Below the pieces are notes generated by a model. The model searched no databases. It was not told the origin of the DNA and worked only from the letters and a program-made list of their open reading frames with translations. From Zea mays (taxonomy: Eukaryota > Streptophyta > Magnoliopsida > Poales > Poaceae): a stretch of 64,000 bases of DNA. Shown here one piece after another: positions 1 to 9,002 of the stretch. The stretch lies in contig NC_050104.1 of NCBI RefSeq assembly GCF_902167145.1, positions 2,976,001 to 3,040,000 on the forward strand, written 5' to 3'. A program made the translations under genes and the position numbers. Positions within the stretch are counted from its first letter, which is position 1, and each line of letters opens with the position of its first letter.

Positions 1-593
1 ATTTGAGAGCACCTAGAGGGGGGGTGAATAGGTGATCCTGTAAAACTTTAAACTTAAGCCACAAAAACTTGGTTAGGCGTTAGCACAATAATCGCCAAGT
101 GGCTGGAGAGGAGTCTCAACAAAACACAATAACCACGAAGATATCAATCACAGAGATGGCACAATGGTTATCCCGTGGTTCGGCCAAGACCAACGCTTGC
201 CTACTCCACGTTGTGGCGTCCCAATGGACGAGGGTTGCAATCAACCCCTCTCAAGCGGTCCAAAGACCCACTTGAATACCACGGTGTTTTGCTTTGCTTT
301 TCTTAATCCCGTTTGCAAGGAATCTCCACAACTTGGAGCCTCTTGCCCTTACACTTGAAGTTCACGAAGAAGCACAGAGTAAGGGAGGGATGAGCAACGC
401 ACACAAGACACGAAATCAGAATGTCAACACGCACACAAGTCACAACAAGAGCTCGCAACACAACCCGACGAGTTCACAACTCAACAAGAGCTCTAGATGC
501 TATCACGAAGAAACAAATGCGTGGAATCGGAGTCTTGGTGCTTAGGAATGCTTTGAGTATTCTTGGTGTCCTCCTCCATGCGCCTAGGGGTCC

Positions 594-601
594 CTTTTAT
601 A
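594..601 (-). promoter_or_regulatory. TATA-like box of Copia-1 3' LTR
   Basis: The minus strand reads TATAAAAG. The same motif occurs at 8170-8177 in the 5' LTR, the copy that would drive the element. It lies just downstream, in the direction of transcription, of the palindrome array, as expected for a U3 enhancer followed by a core promoter. Confidence 0.6.
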
Positions 602-668
602 ACCCCAAGGTAGCTAGGAGCCGTTGAGAGCATTCCAGGAAGGCTGATCTTGCCTTCTGTCGCCTGGC

Positions 669-897
669 GCACCGGACAGTCCGGTGCACCACCGGACACT
701 GTCCGGTGCGGATTTCTTTCCTTCTGTGGCGTAGCCGACCGTTGGCGCCTGGGAGCCGTTGGCGCACCGGACACTGTCCGGTGCACACCGGACAGTCCGG
801 TGCCCCCTCCCGACCGTTGGCTCGGCCACGTGTCTCGCGCAGATCGCGCAGCCGACCGTTGGCCCGGCCGACCGTTGGCTCACCGGACAGTCCGGTG
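669..897. repeat. Array of CACCGGAC palindromes in U3
   Basis: Five palindromes of the form CACCGGACAGTCCGGTG, or CACCGGACACTGTCCGGTG with a two-base longer centre, lie at 669-687, 690-708, 764-784, 786-802 and 881-897. Between them the motif CCGACCGTTGGC (minus strand GCCAACGGTCGG) recurs. All lie upstream of the TATA-like box in the transcribed direction. Copy number differs among the four LTRs of this family in the window. Confidence 0.85.
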
Positions 898-1137
898 CAC
901 CCAAACCGAGCTGACTTAGGCAGAACAGAGCCATCTCATTTCCAATTCAATCTTTCCTATTTCCAGCACTTAGATACAATACATTAGTCCATAAAACAAA
1001 GTACTAAGTCAGAAACATACCTTTTGACATGATTTGCACTTTGTCCACCACATTGCATAGATCAACACAAAAGCACTTGCGTTGGCACTCAATCACCAAA
1101 ATACTTAGAAATGGCCCAAGGGTACATTTGCCTTTCA

Positions 1138-1151
1138 ATCTCCCCCTTTTT
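1138..1151 (-). other. Polypurine tract of Copia-1
   Basis: The minus strand reads AAAAAGGGGGAGAT directly against the 3' LTR, the expected place for plus-strand DNA priming. Confidence 0.85.
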
Positions 1152-1931
1152 GGTGATTTATGCCAATACAACATAAAACAACTAGAACAAGTGCAATATC
1201 AATGCAATTGAAAACTCAATATAGTTTTGATTCATATTTAGCATATATGGATCACTCTTTGCCACCACTTGGTTTGTTTTTGCAAATCAAACTCAATTTC
1301 CTATCTCTAAGTCAAACACACATGTTGAAACATAAAGAGAGATATTTCACGAGAAATTGATCAAGGATTTCAAAAACTCCCCCTTTTTCCCATAATCAAC
1401 ACTTCTCCCCACAAGAGGCCAACTTTTGACAAAAGAGACAATAAAAGAGTTTTGACAAACCAAACCAAAAGCTCTATTCTACTATTTTCAAAATTTCTCA
1501 AGTGGTAGCTGATCCATTTATTGCTTTGGCCTTTATTTTCTCCCCCTTTGGCATCAAGCACCAAAACAGGATCAATCTTGGCCCTTTAACCCCATTGCCT
1601 CACCAAAATCTTCAACTAAGAATAAAAAGGCAAGAAGAGTACAAAGATGAACTTGGAAAAAGTTACTCTTTCATCGGAGTGCAGTGGAAGTCTTTCATGG
1701 TCCAAGTCCACCTTTTCCCTTTCAAATCACCTTTGAGACTAAATTAAGCAAACTCAAGCACACAGTTAGTCTCAAGAGGTCAAGTTGTAGCACATCTCCC
1801 CCTAAATTTGTGCATCACGTGCAAATGGACTTATGAGGTCCGGGGAGTGCTTGTACAACTTGAGCACCATAAATAACCAACAAAATACATAAGGAACATG
1901 ATCAAAGGCATAAACACATGTATGCTATAAA
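1152..1931 (-). other. Copia-1 non-coding stretch between pol and 3' LTR
   Basis: About 780 bp lie between the pol stop and the polypurine tract. I see no envelope-like ORF. On the minus strand three more purine runs resemble the primary tract: near 1376-1390, 1539-1550 and 1794-1804. Copia-2 keeps the same runs at the matching places. Confidence 0.7.
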
Positions 1932-4900
1932 TCAATCCAAGTTCCGCGAATCTAGGACATTTAGCTCACTACGCAACCTGCAAAAGGTCTTCTCATCTAA
2001 AGGCTTGGTAAAGATATCGGCTAGCTGGTTCTCGGTGCTAACATGAAACACTTCGATATCTCCCTTTTGCTGGTGGTCTCTCAAAAAGTGATGCCGGATG
2101 TCTATGTGCTTTGTGCGTCTGTGCTCAACAGGATTTTTCGCTATTCGGATAGCACTCTCATTATCACATAGGAGTGGGACTTTGCTCAGATTGTAGCCAA
2201 AGTCCCGGAGGGTTTGCCTCATCCAAAGTAGTTGCGCGCAACATTGTCCTGCGGCAACGTACTCGGCCTCAGCGGTGGATAGGGCAACGGATGTTTGTTT
2301 CTTAGAACTCCACGACACCAGGGACCTCCCTAAGAATTGGCACGTCCCCGATGTGCTCTTCCTATCGACCTTACATCCAGCATAGTCGGAGTCTGAATAT
2401 CCAATCAAGTCAAAGGTAGACCCCTTTGGATACCAGATCCCGAAGCAAGGCGTAGCGACTAAATATCTAAGAATTCGCTTCACGGCCACCAAGTGACATT
2501 CCCTTGGATCGGATTGAAATCTAGCACACATGCATACGCTAAGCATAATATCCGGTCTACTAGCACATAAATAAAGTAAAGACCCTATCATTGACCGGTA
2601 TGCTTTTTGATCAACGAACTTACCTCCTTTGTTGAGGTCAGTGTGTCCGTCGGTTCCCATCGGCGTCTTTGCGGGCTTGGCGTCCTTCATCCCAAACCGC
2701 TTTAGCAAGTCTTGCGTGTACTTTGTTTGAGAGATGAAGGTGCCATCCTTGATTTGCTTCACTTGGAACCCAAGGAAGTAGTTCAACTCGCCCATCATCG
2801 ACATCTCGAATTTCTGCGTCATCACCCTGCTAAACTCTTCACAAGACTTTTGATTAGTAGAACCAAATATTATGTCATCGACATAAATTTGGCACACAAA
2901 AAGATCACCATCGCAAGTCTTAGTGAAAAGAGTTGGATCGGCTTTTCCAACCTTGAAAGCATTAGCAATTAAAAAGTCTCTAAGGCATTCATACCATGCT
3001 CTTGGGGCTTGCTTAAGTCCATAGAGCGCCTTAGAGAGCTTACACACGTGGTCGGGGTACCGTTCATCCTCGAAGCCAGGGGGTTGCTCCACGTACACCT
3101 CCTCCTTGATCGGCCCGTTGAGGAAAGCGCTCTTCACATCCATTTGATACAACCTGAAAGAATGGTGAGCGGCATATGCTAGCAAAATACGAATTGATTC
3201 TAGCCTAGCCACAGGAGCAAAAGTCTCCTCAAAGTCCAAACCTGCGACTTGGGCATAACCTTTTGCCACAAGTCGAGCCTTGTTCCTCGTCACCACTCCG
3301 TGCTCATCTTGTTTGTTGCGGAACACCCATTTGGTTCCCACAACATTTTGCTTGGGACGAGGCACCAGTGTCCAAACTTCATTTCTTTTGAAGTTGTTGA
3401 GCTCTTCCTGCATGGCCAACACCCAGTCCGGATCTAGCAAGGCCTCTTCTACCCTGAAAGGCTCAATAGAAGAGACAAAGGAGTAATGCTCACAAAAATT
3501 AACTAATCGAGATCGAGTAGTTACTCCCTTGCTAATATCACTCAAAATTTGGTCGACGGGATGATCCCTTTGAATCATCGCTCGAACTTGGGTTGGAGGT
3601 GCCGGTTGCGCTTCTTCCTCCATTATATGATCATCTTGTGCTCCCCCTTGATCACACGCCTCCTGCTCATCATCTTGAGTTGGGGAACGCACCATTGTTG
3701 AGGAAGAAGGTTGATCTCGTTCATCTTGTTCCTGTGGCCGCACATCTCCAATCGCCATGGTGCGTATTGCGGCCGTTGGAACTTTTTCTTCATCTACATC
3801 ATCAAAATCAACAACTTGCTCTCTTGGAGAGCCATTAGTCTCATCAAATACAACGTCGCTAGAGACTTCAACCAAACCCGATGATTTGTTGAAGACTCTA
3901 TACGCCTTTGTATTTGAGTCATAACCTAACAAAAACCCTTCTATGGCTTTGGGAGCAAACTTGGAATTCCTACCCTTCTTCACTAGAATGTAGCATTTAC
4001 TCCCAAAAACTCGAAAATACGAAACATTGGGTTTGTTACCGGTTAGTAGCTCGTATGACGTCTTCTTGAGGAGGCGATGAAGGTAGACCCCGTTGATGGC
4101 GTGGCAAGCCGTGTTCACGGCTTCCGACCAAAAGCGCTCGGGGGTCTTGAACTCTCCAAGCATCGTCCTCGCCATGTCTATAAGCGTCCTGTTCTTCCTC
4201 TCTACCACACCATTTTGCAGTGGTGTGTAGGGAGCGGAGAACTCGTGCTTGATCCCTTCCTCCTCAAGGTACTCCTCCACTTGAAGGTTCTTGAACTCGG
4301 ACCCATTGTCGCTCCTTATCTTCTTCACCTTGAGCTCAAACTCGTTTTGAGCTCTCCTTAGGAAGCGCTTGAGGGTCCCTTGGGTTTCAGATTTATCCTG
4401 CAAAAAGAATACCCAAGTGAAGCGGGAAAAGTCATCAACAATAACTAGACCATACTTACTTCCTCCTATACTAAGATAGGCGACGGGTCCGAAGAGGTCC
4501 ATATGTAGCAGCTCCAGAGGTCTTGATGTGGTCATCACATTCTTGCTGTGATGCGCTCCTCACACTTGTTTTCCTGCTTGACAAGCTGCACAAGGTCTAT
4601 CTTTTTCGAATTGCACATTAGTTAAACCTATCATGTGTTCTCCCTTTAGAAGCTTGTGAAGGTTCTTCATCCCCACATGTGCTAAGCGGCGATGCCACAG
4701 CCAGCCCATGCTAGTCTTAGCAATTAAGCATGCATCTAGACCGGTCTCCTCTTTTGCAAAATCAACTAAGTAAAGTTTGTCGTCTAATACACCCTTAAAG
4801 GCTAGTGAACCATCACTTCTTCTAAAGACAGACACATCTACATTTGTGAATAGACAATTATATCCCATATTGCATAATTGACTAACAGATAACAAATTAT

Positions 4901-5126
4901 ATCCAAGCGACTCAACTAAAAACACATTAGAAATAGAGTGCTCGGATGAAATAGCAATTTTACCTAACCCTTTTACCTTGCCTTGGTTCCCATCACCGAA
5001 TATTATTGAATCTTGGGGATCCTTGTTCTTGACGTAGGAAGAGAACATCCTCTTTTCCCCCGTCATGTGGTTTGTGCATCCGCTGTCAATAATCCAGCTT
5101 GTACCCCCGGATGCATAAACCTGCAA
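1932..5126 (-). pseudogene. pol: Copia-1 pol: protease, integrase, reverse transcriptase, RNase H, broken by one stop
   Basis: The frame reads from about 5126 to a TGA at 4560-4562, then on to 1932. The first part has the aspartic protease motif DSGC and the integrase H-H-C-C zinc site ending CAACQ. The second part, counted from 4538, has the integrase catalytic residues D14, D77 and E113, a DD35E spacing, followed by RT with the YVDD active site (about 2875-2886) and RNase H with CDNESA and the ADIFTKPL end. Copia-2 has a Gly codon (GGA) where Copia-1 has the TGA, so this is a point nonsense mutation. One further change, YTPLQNG for YTPQQNG, lies near the catalytic Glu. Otherwise the frame is open for 868 codons, so the copy is fairly young. 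Confidence 0.92.
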
Positions 5127-5133
5127 GGCAAAT

Positions 5134-7530
5134 TTAGGCTTGGGTCTTAGGTACCCAACTCTTGTTGGGTCCTACGAGGTTAGTCACAATTGTCTTAGGG
5201 ACCCAAATGCAAGTCTTGTCTCCCTTACATTTGGCCCCTAACTTCCTAGCGATTACCCTCTTATCCTTTCTACAAATAGCAAAGGAAGCATTGCAAGCAT
5301 AATAAATTATAGAAGGTTCATTCATTACTTTCCTAGGAGCATGAACAATATTCTTTCTAGGCACATGATGAATAACATTTCTCCTAGACATATTTCTACC
5401 ATGCATATAGGAAGAACTAGAAGCAAACATGACATGAGAATCAAAAGCATCATAAGCATTACAACTCCTATAAGCATTTCTAGATTGTCTCCTATCATGG
5501 TATATAAAAGCATGGTTCTTTTTAGCACAACTAGCCATAGGGGCCATCCCTTTCTCCTTGGCGGAGATGGGAGCCTTATGGCTTATCAAGTTCTTGGCTT
5601 CCCTCTTGAAGCCAAGTCCATCCTTAATTGAGGGGTGTCTACCAATCGTGTAGGCATCCCTTGCAAATTTTAGCTTGTCAAATTCACTCTTGCTAGTCTT
5701 AAGTTGGCCATTAAGACTAGCCACTTCATCATTTAATTTAGAAATGCAAACTAGGTGTTCACTACAAGCATCAATGTCAAAATCTTTACACCTAGTGCAA
5801 ATCATAACATGTTCTACACAAGAGTTAGATTTATTTGCTACTTCTAGTTTAGCATTTAAATCATTGTTAATTCTCTTTAAACTAGAGATAGAGTCATGAC
5901 ATCTAGACACTTCACTAGAAAGCATTTCATTTCTTTTAACTTCTAGAGCAAGTGAATTTTGTGCACTAACAAATTTATCATGCTCTTCATATAAAAGGTC
6001 CTCTTGTTTTTCTAAAAGTCTATCCTTTTCATTCAAGGCATCAATCAATTCATTAATCTTATCTATTTTAGTTCTATCCAATCCCTTGAATAAACTAGAG
6101 TAATCTATTTCTTCATCACTAGACTCATCATCACTAGAAGAATCATAAGTAGTACTGTCTCGAGTACATACCTTCTTCTCCTTCGCCATGAGGCATGTGT
6201 GACGCTCGTTGGGGAAGAGGGATGACTTGTTGAAGGCGGTGGCGGCGAGTCCTTCATTTTTGGAGTCGGATGACGAACAATCCGAGTCCCACTCCTTGCC
6301 AAGGTGTGCCTCGCCCTTAGCCTTCTTGTGTGCCTTCTTCTTCTCCCTCTTTCCCCCTTGTTCCTGGTCACTATCATTATCGGGACATTTAGCAATAAAA
6401 TGACCAATCTTACCACATTTGAAGCATGAGCACTTCCCCTTTGTCTTGGTCTTGCTTGACTGTCCCTTGCGACCCTTTAGCGCCGTTTTGAAGCGCTTGA
6501 TGATGAGGGCCATCTCTTCATCATTGAGCCCGCCCGCCTCAACTTGCGCCACCTTGCTAGGTAGCGCCTCCTTGCTCCTCGTTGCCTTGAGAGCAATGGG
6601 TTGAGGCTCATGGATTGGACCGTTCAACGCGTCGTCCACGTACCTTGCCTCCTTGATCATCATTCGCCCGCTTACGAACTTTCCAAGGACTTCTTCGGGC
6701 GACATCTTGGTGTACCTAGGATTTTCACGAATATTGTTCACCAAATGTGGATCAAGTACAGTAAAGGACCTTAGCATTAGGCGGACGACGTCGTGGTCCG
6801 TCCATCGCGTGCTTTCGTAGCTCCTTATTTTGTTGATAAGGGTCTTGAGCCAGTTGTATGTTTGGGTTGGCTCCTCGTCCCTTATCATCGCGAATCTTCC
6901 AAGCTCGCCCTCCACCAACTCCATCTTGGTGAGTAAGGTGACGTCGTTCCCCTCATGAGAAATCTTGAGGGTGTCCCAGATCTGCTTGGCATTGTCCAAG
7001 CCGCTCACCTTATGGTACTCGTCCCTGCACAAAGAGGCTAACAACACAGTAGTAGCTTGTGCATTTTTATGAGTCTGTTCATTAATAAATATAGGACTGT
7101 CCGAGCTATCAAATTTCATTCCATTCTCAACAATCTCCCATATGCTTGGATAGAGAGAGAACAAGTGACTACGCATTTTGTGACTCCAAAATCCGTAGTC
7201 CTCCCCATCAAAGTGTGGAGGTTTGCCAAGAGGGATGGAAAGCAAATGTCCATTTGAGCTATGCGGGATATGCGAATAATCGAAAGAAAAGTTTGAGTTA
7301 ACCGTCTTTCGTTTGTCGTAGTCGTTGTCATCGTTGTCCTTTTGGGAAGAAGTGGACTCATCGTTGTCGTCGTAGTACACGATCTCCTTGATGCGTCTCG
7401 TCTTCTTCTTCTTCCTATCTTTGCGTCTGTGGCCCGAGCCCGAGTCGGTAGGCTTGTCATCCTTCGGCTCGTTGACGAAGGACTCCTTCTCCTTATCGTT
7501 GATCACGATTCCCTTCCCCTTAGGATCCAT
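5134..7530 (-). CDS. gag: Copia-1 gag
   Basis: An intact 798-residue frame. The N-terminus is charged and rich in Lys, Asp and Ser. Residues about 100-290 match the copia-type gag (UBN2-like) region. A retroviral zinc knuckle CX2CX4HX4C lies at residues 369-382. Residues about 480-640 look like a long coiled coil, and the tail is basic. The start is the ATG at 7530, about 35 bp past the primer site, and no earlier in-frame ATG is apparent. Gag would form the virus-like particle and package RNA. It ends with PKTQA and a TAA, and pol resumes in the +1 frame, a feature shared with Copia-2. Confidence 0.92.
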   Translation of the reverse strand: MDPKGKGIVINDKEKESFVNEPKDDKPTDSGSGHRRKDRKKKKTRRIKEIVYYDDNDESTSSQKDNDDNDYDKRKTVNSNFSFDYSHIPHSSNGHLLSIPLGKPPHFDGEDYGFWSHKMRSHLFSLYPSIWEIVENGMKFDSSDSPIFINEQTHKNAQATTVLLASLCRDEYHKVSGLDNAKQIWDTLKISHEGNDVTLLTKMELVEGELGRFAMIRDEEPTQTYNWLKTLINKIRSYESTRWTDHDVVRLMLRSFTVLDPHLVNNIRENPRYTKMSPEEVLGKFVSGRMMIKEARYVDDALNGPIHEPQPIALKATRSKEALPSKVAQVEAGGLNDEEMALIIKRFKTALKGRKGQSSKTKTKGKCSCFKCGKIGHFIAKCPDNDSDQEQGGKREKKKAHKKAKGEAHLGKEWDSDCSSSDSKNEGLAATAFNKSSLFPNERHTCLMAKEKKVCTRDSTTYDSSSDDESSDEEIDYSSLFKGLDRTKIDKINELIDALNEKDRLLEKQEDLLYEEHDKFVSAQNSLALEVKRNEMLSSEVSRCHDSISSLKRINNDLNAKLEVANKSNSCVEHVMICTRCKDFDIDACSEHLVCISKLNDEVASLNGQLKTSKSEFDKLKFARDAYTIGRHPSIKDGLGFKREAKNLISHKAPISAKEKGMAPMASCAKKNHAFIYHDRRQSRNAYRSCNAYDAFDSHVMFASSSSYMHGRNMSRRNVIHHVPRKNIVHAPRKVMNEPSIIYYACNASFAICRKDKRVIARKLGAKCKGDKTCIWVPKTIVTNLVGPNKSWVPKTQA

Positions 7531-7565
7531 CTCTTCGGGCGATTAGTCCCTTCGTGAAGAGAACG

Positions 7566-7577
7566 ACTCTGGTACCA
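7566..7577 (-). other. Primer binding site of Copia-1
   Basis: The minus strand reads TGGTACCAGAGT, two bases from the LTR end. It differs slightly from TGGTATCAGAGC, the usual complement of initiator-Met tRNA in plant LTR elements. Confidence 0.85.
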
Positions 7578-7579
7578 AT

Positions 7580-8777
7580 TGAGAGCACCTAGAGGGGGGG
7601 TGAATAGGTGATCCTGTAAAACTTTAAACTTAAGCCACAATAACTTGGTTAGGCGTTAGCACAATAATTGCCAAGTGGCTGGAGAGGAGTCTCATCAAAA
7701 CACAATAACCACGAAGATATCAATCACAGAGATGGCACAGTGGTTATCCCGTGGTTCGGCCAAGACCAACGCTTGCCTACTCCACGTTGTGGCGTCCCAA
7801 TGGACGAGGGTTGCAATCAACCCCTCTCAAGCGGTCCAAAGACCCACTTGAATACCACGGTGTTTTGCTTTGCTTTTCTTAATCCCGTTTGCGAGGAATC
7901 TCCACAACTTGGAGCCTCTCGCCCTTACACTTGAAGTTCACAAAGAAGCACAGAGTAAGGGAGGGATGAGCAACGCACACAAGACACGAAATCAGAATGT
8001 CAACACGCACACAAGTCACAACAAGAGCTCGCAACACAACCCGACGAGTTCACAACTCAACAAGAGCTCTAGATGCTATCACGAAGAAACAAATGCGTGG
8101 AATCGAAGTCTTGGTGCTTTGGTATGCTTTGAGTATTCTTGGTGTCCTCCTCCATGCGCCTAGGGGTCCCTTTTATAGCCCCAAGGCAGCTAGGAGCCGT
8201 TGAGAGCATTCCAGGAAGGTTGATCTTGCCTTCTGTCGCCTGGCGCACTGGACACTGTCCGGTGCAGATTTCTTTCCTTCTGTGGCGTAGCCGACCGTTG
8301 GCGCCTGGGAGCCGTTGGCGCACCGGACAGTCCGGTGCCCCCTCCTGACCGTTGGCTCGGCCACGTGTCTCGCGCAGATCACGCAGCCGACTGTTGGCCT
8401 GGCCGACCGTTGGCTCACCGGACAGTCCGGTGCACATCGGACAGTCCGGTGAATTATAGACGTACGCCATTAATTTCTTCCCGAGAGCAGCACGTTCGCC
8501 TGAGCCAGTCTGGTGCACCGGACCGGACAATCCGGTGCACCCAGACCGAGCTGACTTAGGCAGAACAGAGCCATCTCATTTCCAATTCAATCTTTCCTGT
8601 TTCCAGCACTTAGATACAATACATTAGTCCATAAAACAAAGTACTAAGTCAGAAACATACCTTTTGACATGATTTGCACTTTGTCCACCACATTGCATAG
8701 ATCAACACAAAAGCACTTGCGTTGGCACTCAATCACCAAAATACTTAGAAATGGCCCAAGGGCACATTTCCCTTTCA
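7580..8777 (-). repeat. Copia-1 5' LTR
   Basis: An LTR of 1198 bp with TG/CA ends, close to the 4-1137 copy. It holds a TATA-like box at 8170-8177 (minus) and CACCGGAC-type palindromes between 8245 and 8537, two of them altered by base changes (CACTGGAC, CATCGGAC). Transcription would run leftward into gag. Confidence 0.92.
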
Positions 8778-9002
8778 AGATTAGACCTAATAGAATGAAT
8801 AAGTAAAGCATAGAAAATACTAGAATAAAATACATTTAGCAAGGTGATATATATACAAAGCATAACGTAGAATTAGTCGAGCTGACTAATATTTTGAAAC
8901 AGCATCAAGGATGAGGTGAAGTAATAGTCAATAAGTCCTTAAAACGGCTAATGCTACGCTAGGATAGCGGTCCTACAGTCAGCACAACTTTGATATCACT
9001 TA
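8778..9002 (-). mobile_element. Gypsy-E internal leader next to its 5' LTR
   Basis: Beyond Copia-1 lies a short piece of another element. On the minus strand, right after the LTR that ends at 9003, there is a four-base spacer TAAG and then TGATATCAAAG. The text after it (GCTGACTGTAGGAC) matches the leader of Gypsy-A just past its primer site (GTTGACTGTAGGAC). This makes it the internal start of a minus-strand gypsy element whose remainder lies beyond the left edge. Confidence 0.75.
8988..8998 (-). other. Decayed primer binding site of Gypsy-E
   Basis: The minus strand reads TGATATCAAAG against the expected TGGTATCAGAG. Both differences are G to A, as expected from deamination of methylated cytosine on the other strand. 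Spacing to the LTR is four bases, as in Gypsy-A. Confidence 0.75.

Larger units (their letters stand above)
4..1137 (-). repeat. Copia-1 3' LTR
   Basis: The LTR begins TGAGAGCACC and ends CCTTTCA on the plus strand. It is 1134 bp against 1198 bp for the partner LTR. The main difference is a missing stretch near 900, where the partner carries extra CACCGGAC palindromes and the text around ATTATAGACGTACGCC. Loss by recombination between palindrome copies is likely. A TATA-like motif lies at 594-601 on the minus strand. Confidence 0.92.
4..8777 (-). mobile_element. Copia-1: Ty1/copia LTR retrotransposon, SIRE/Maximus type, nearly complete
   Basis: A full-length copia element lies on the minus strand. 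It has two LTRs with TG/CA ends (4-1137 and 7580-8777), a polypurine tract next to the left LTR and an initiator-Met-type primer site next to the right LTR. Between them lie gag and then protease-integrase-RT-RNase H, which is copia order. The bases after the right LTR are AGATT (8778-8782), and the three bases before the left LTR are ATT, so the 5-bp target duplication fits but is cut by the window edge. It inserted into the internal region of Gypsy-E. The gag with a long coiled-coil tail and the pol sequence resemble the maize Opie/Ji/giepum group; the exact family was not checked. Confidence 0.93.

Noticed and set aside
1152..1931. An envelope-like ORF downstream of copia pol, as in some SIRE elements
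   Set aside because: No frame is long enough, and Copia-2 shows the same non-coding text.
2712..4361. Several plus-strand ORFs of 60-95 codons inside the copia pol region
   Set aside because: They are antisense shadows of pol, with no motifs, and the same shadows recur in Copia-2.
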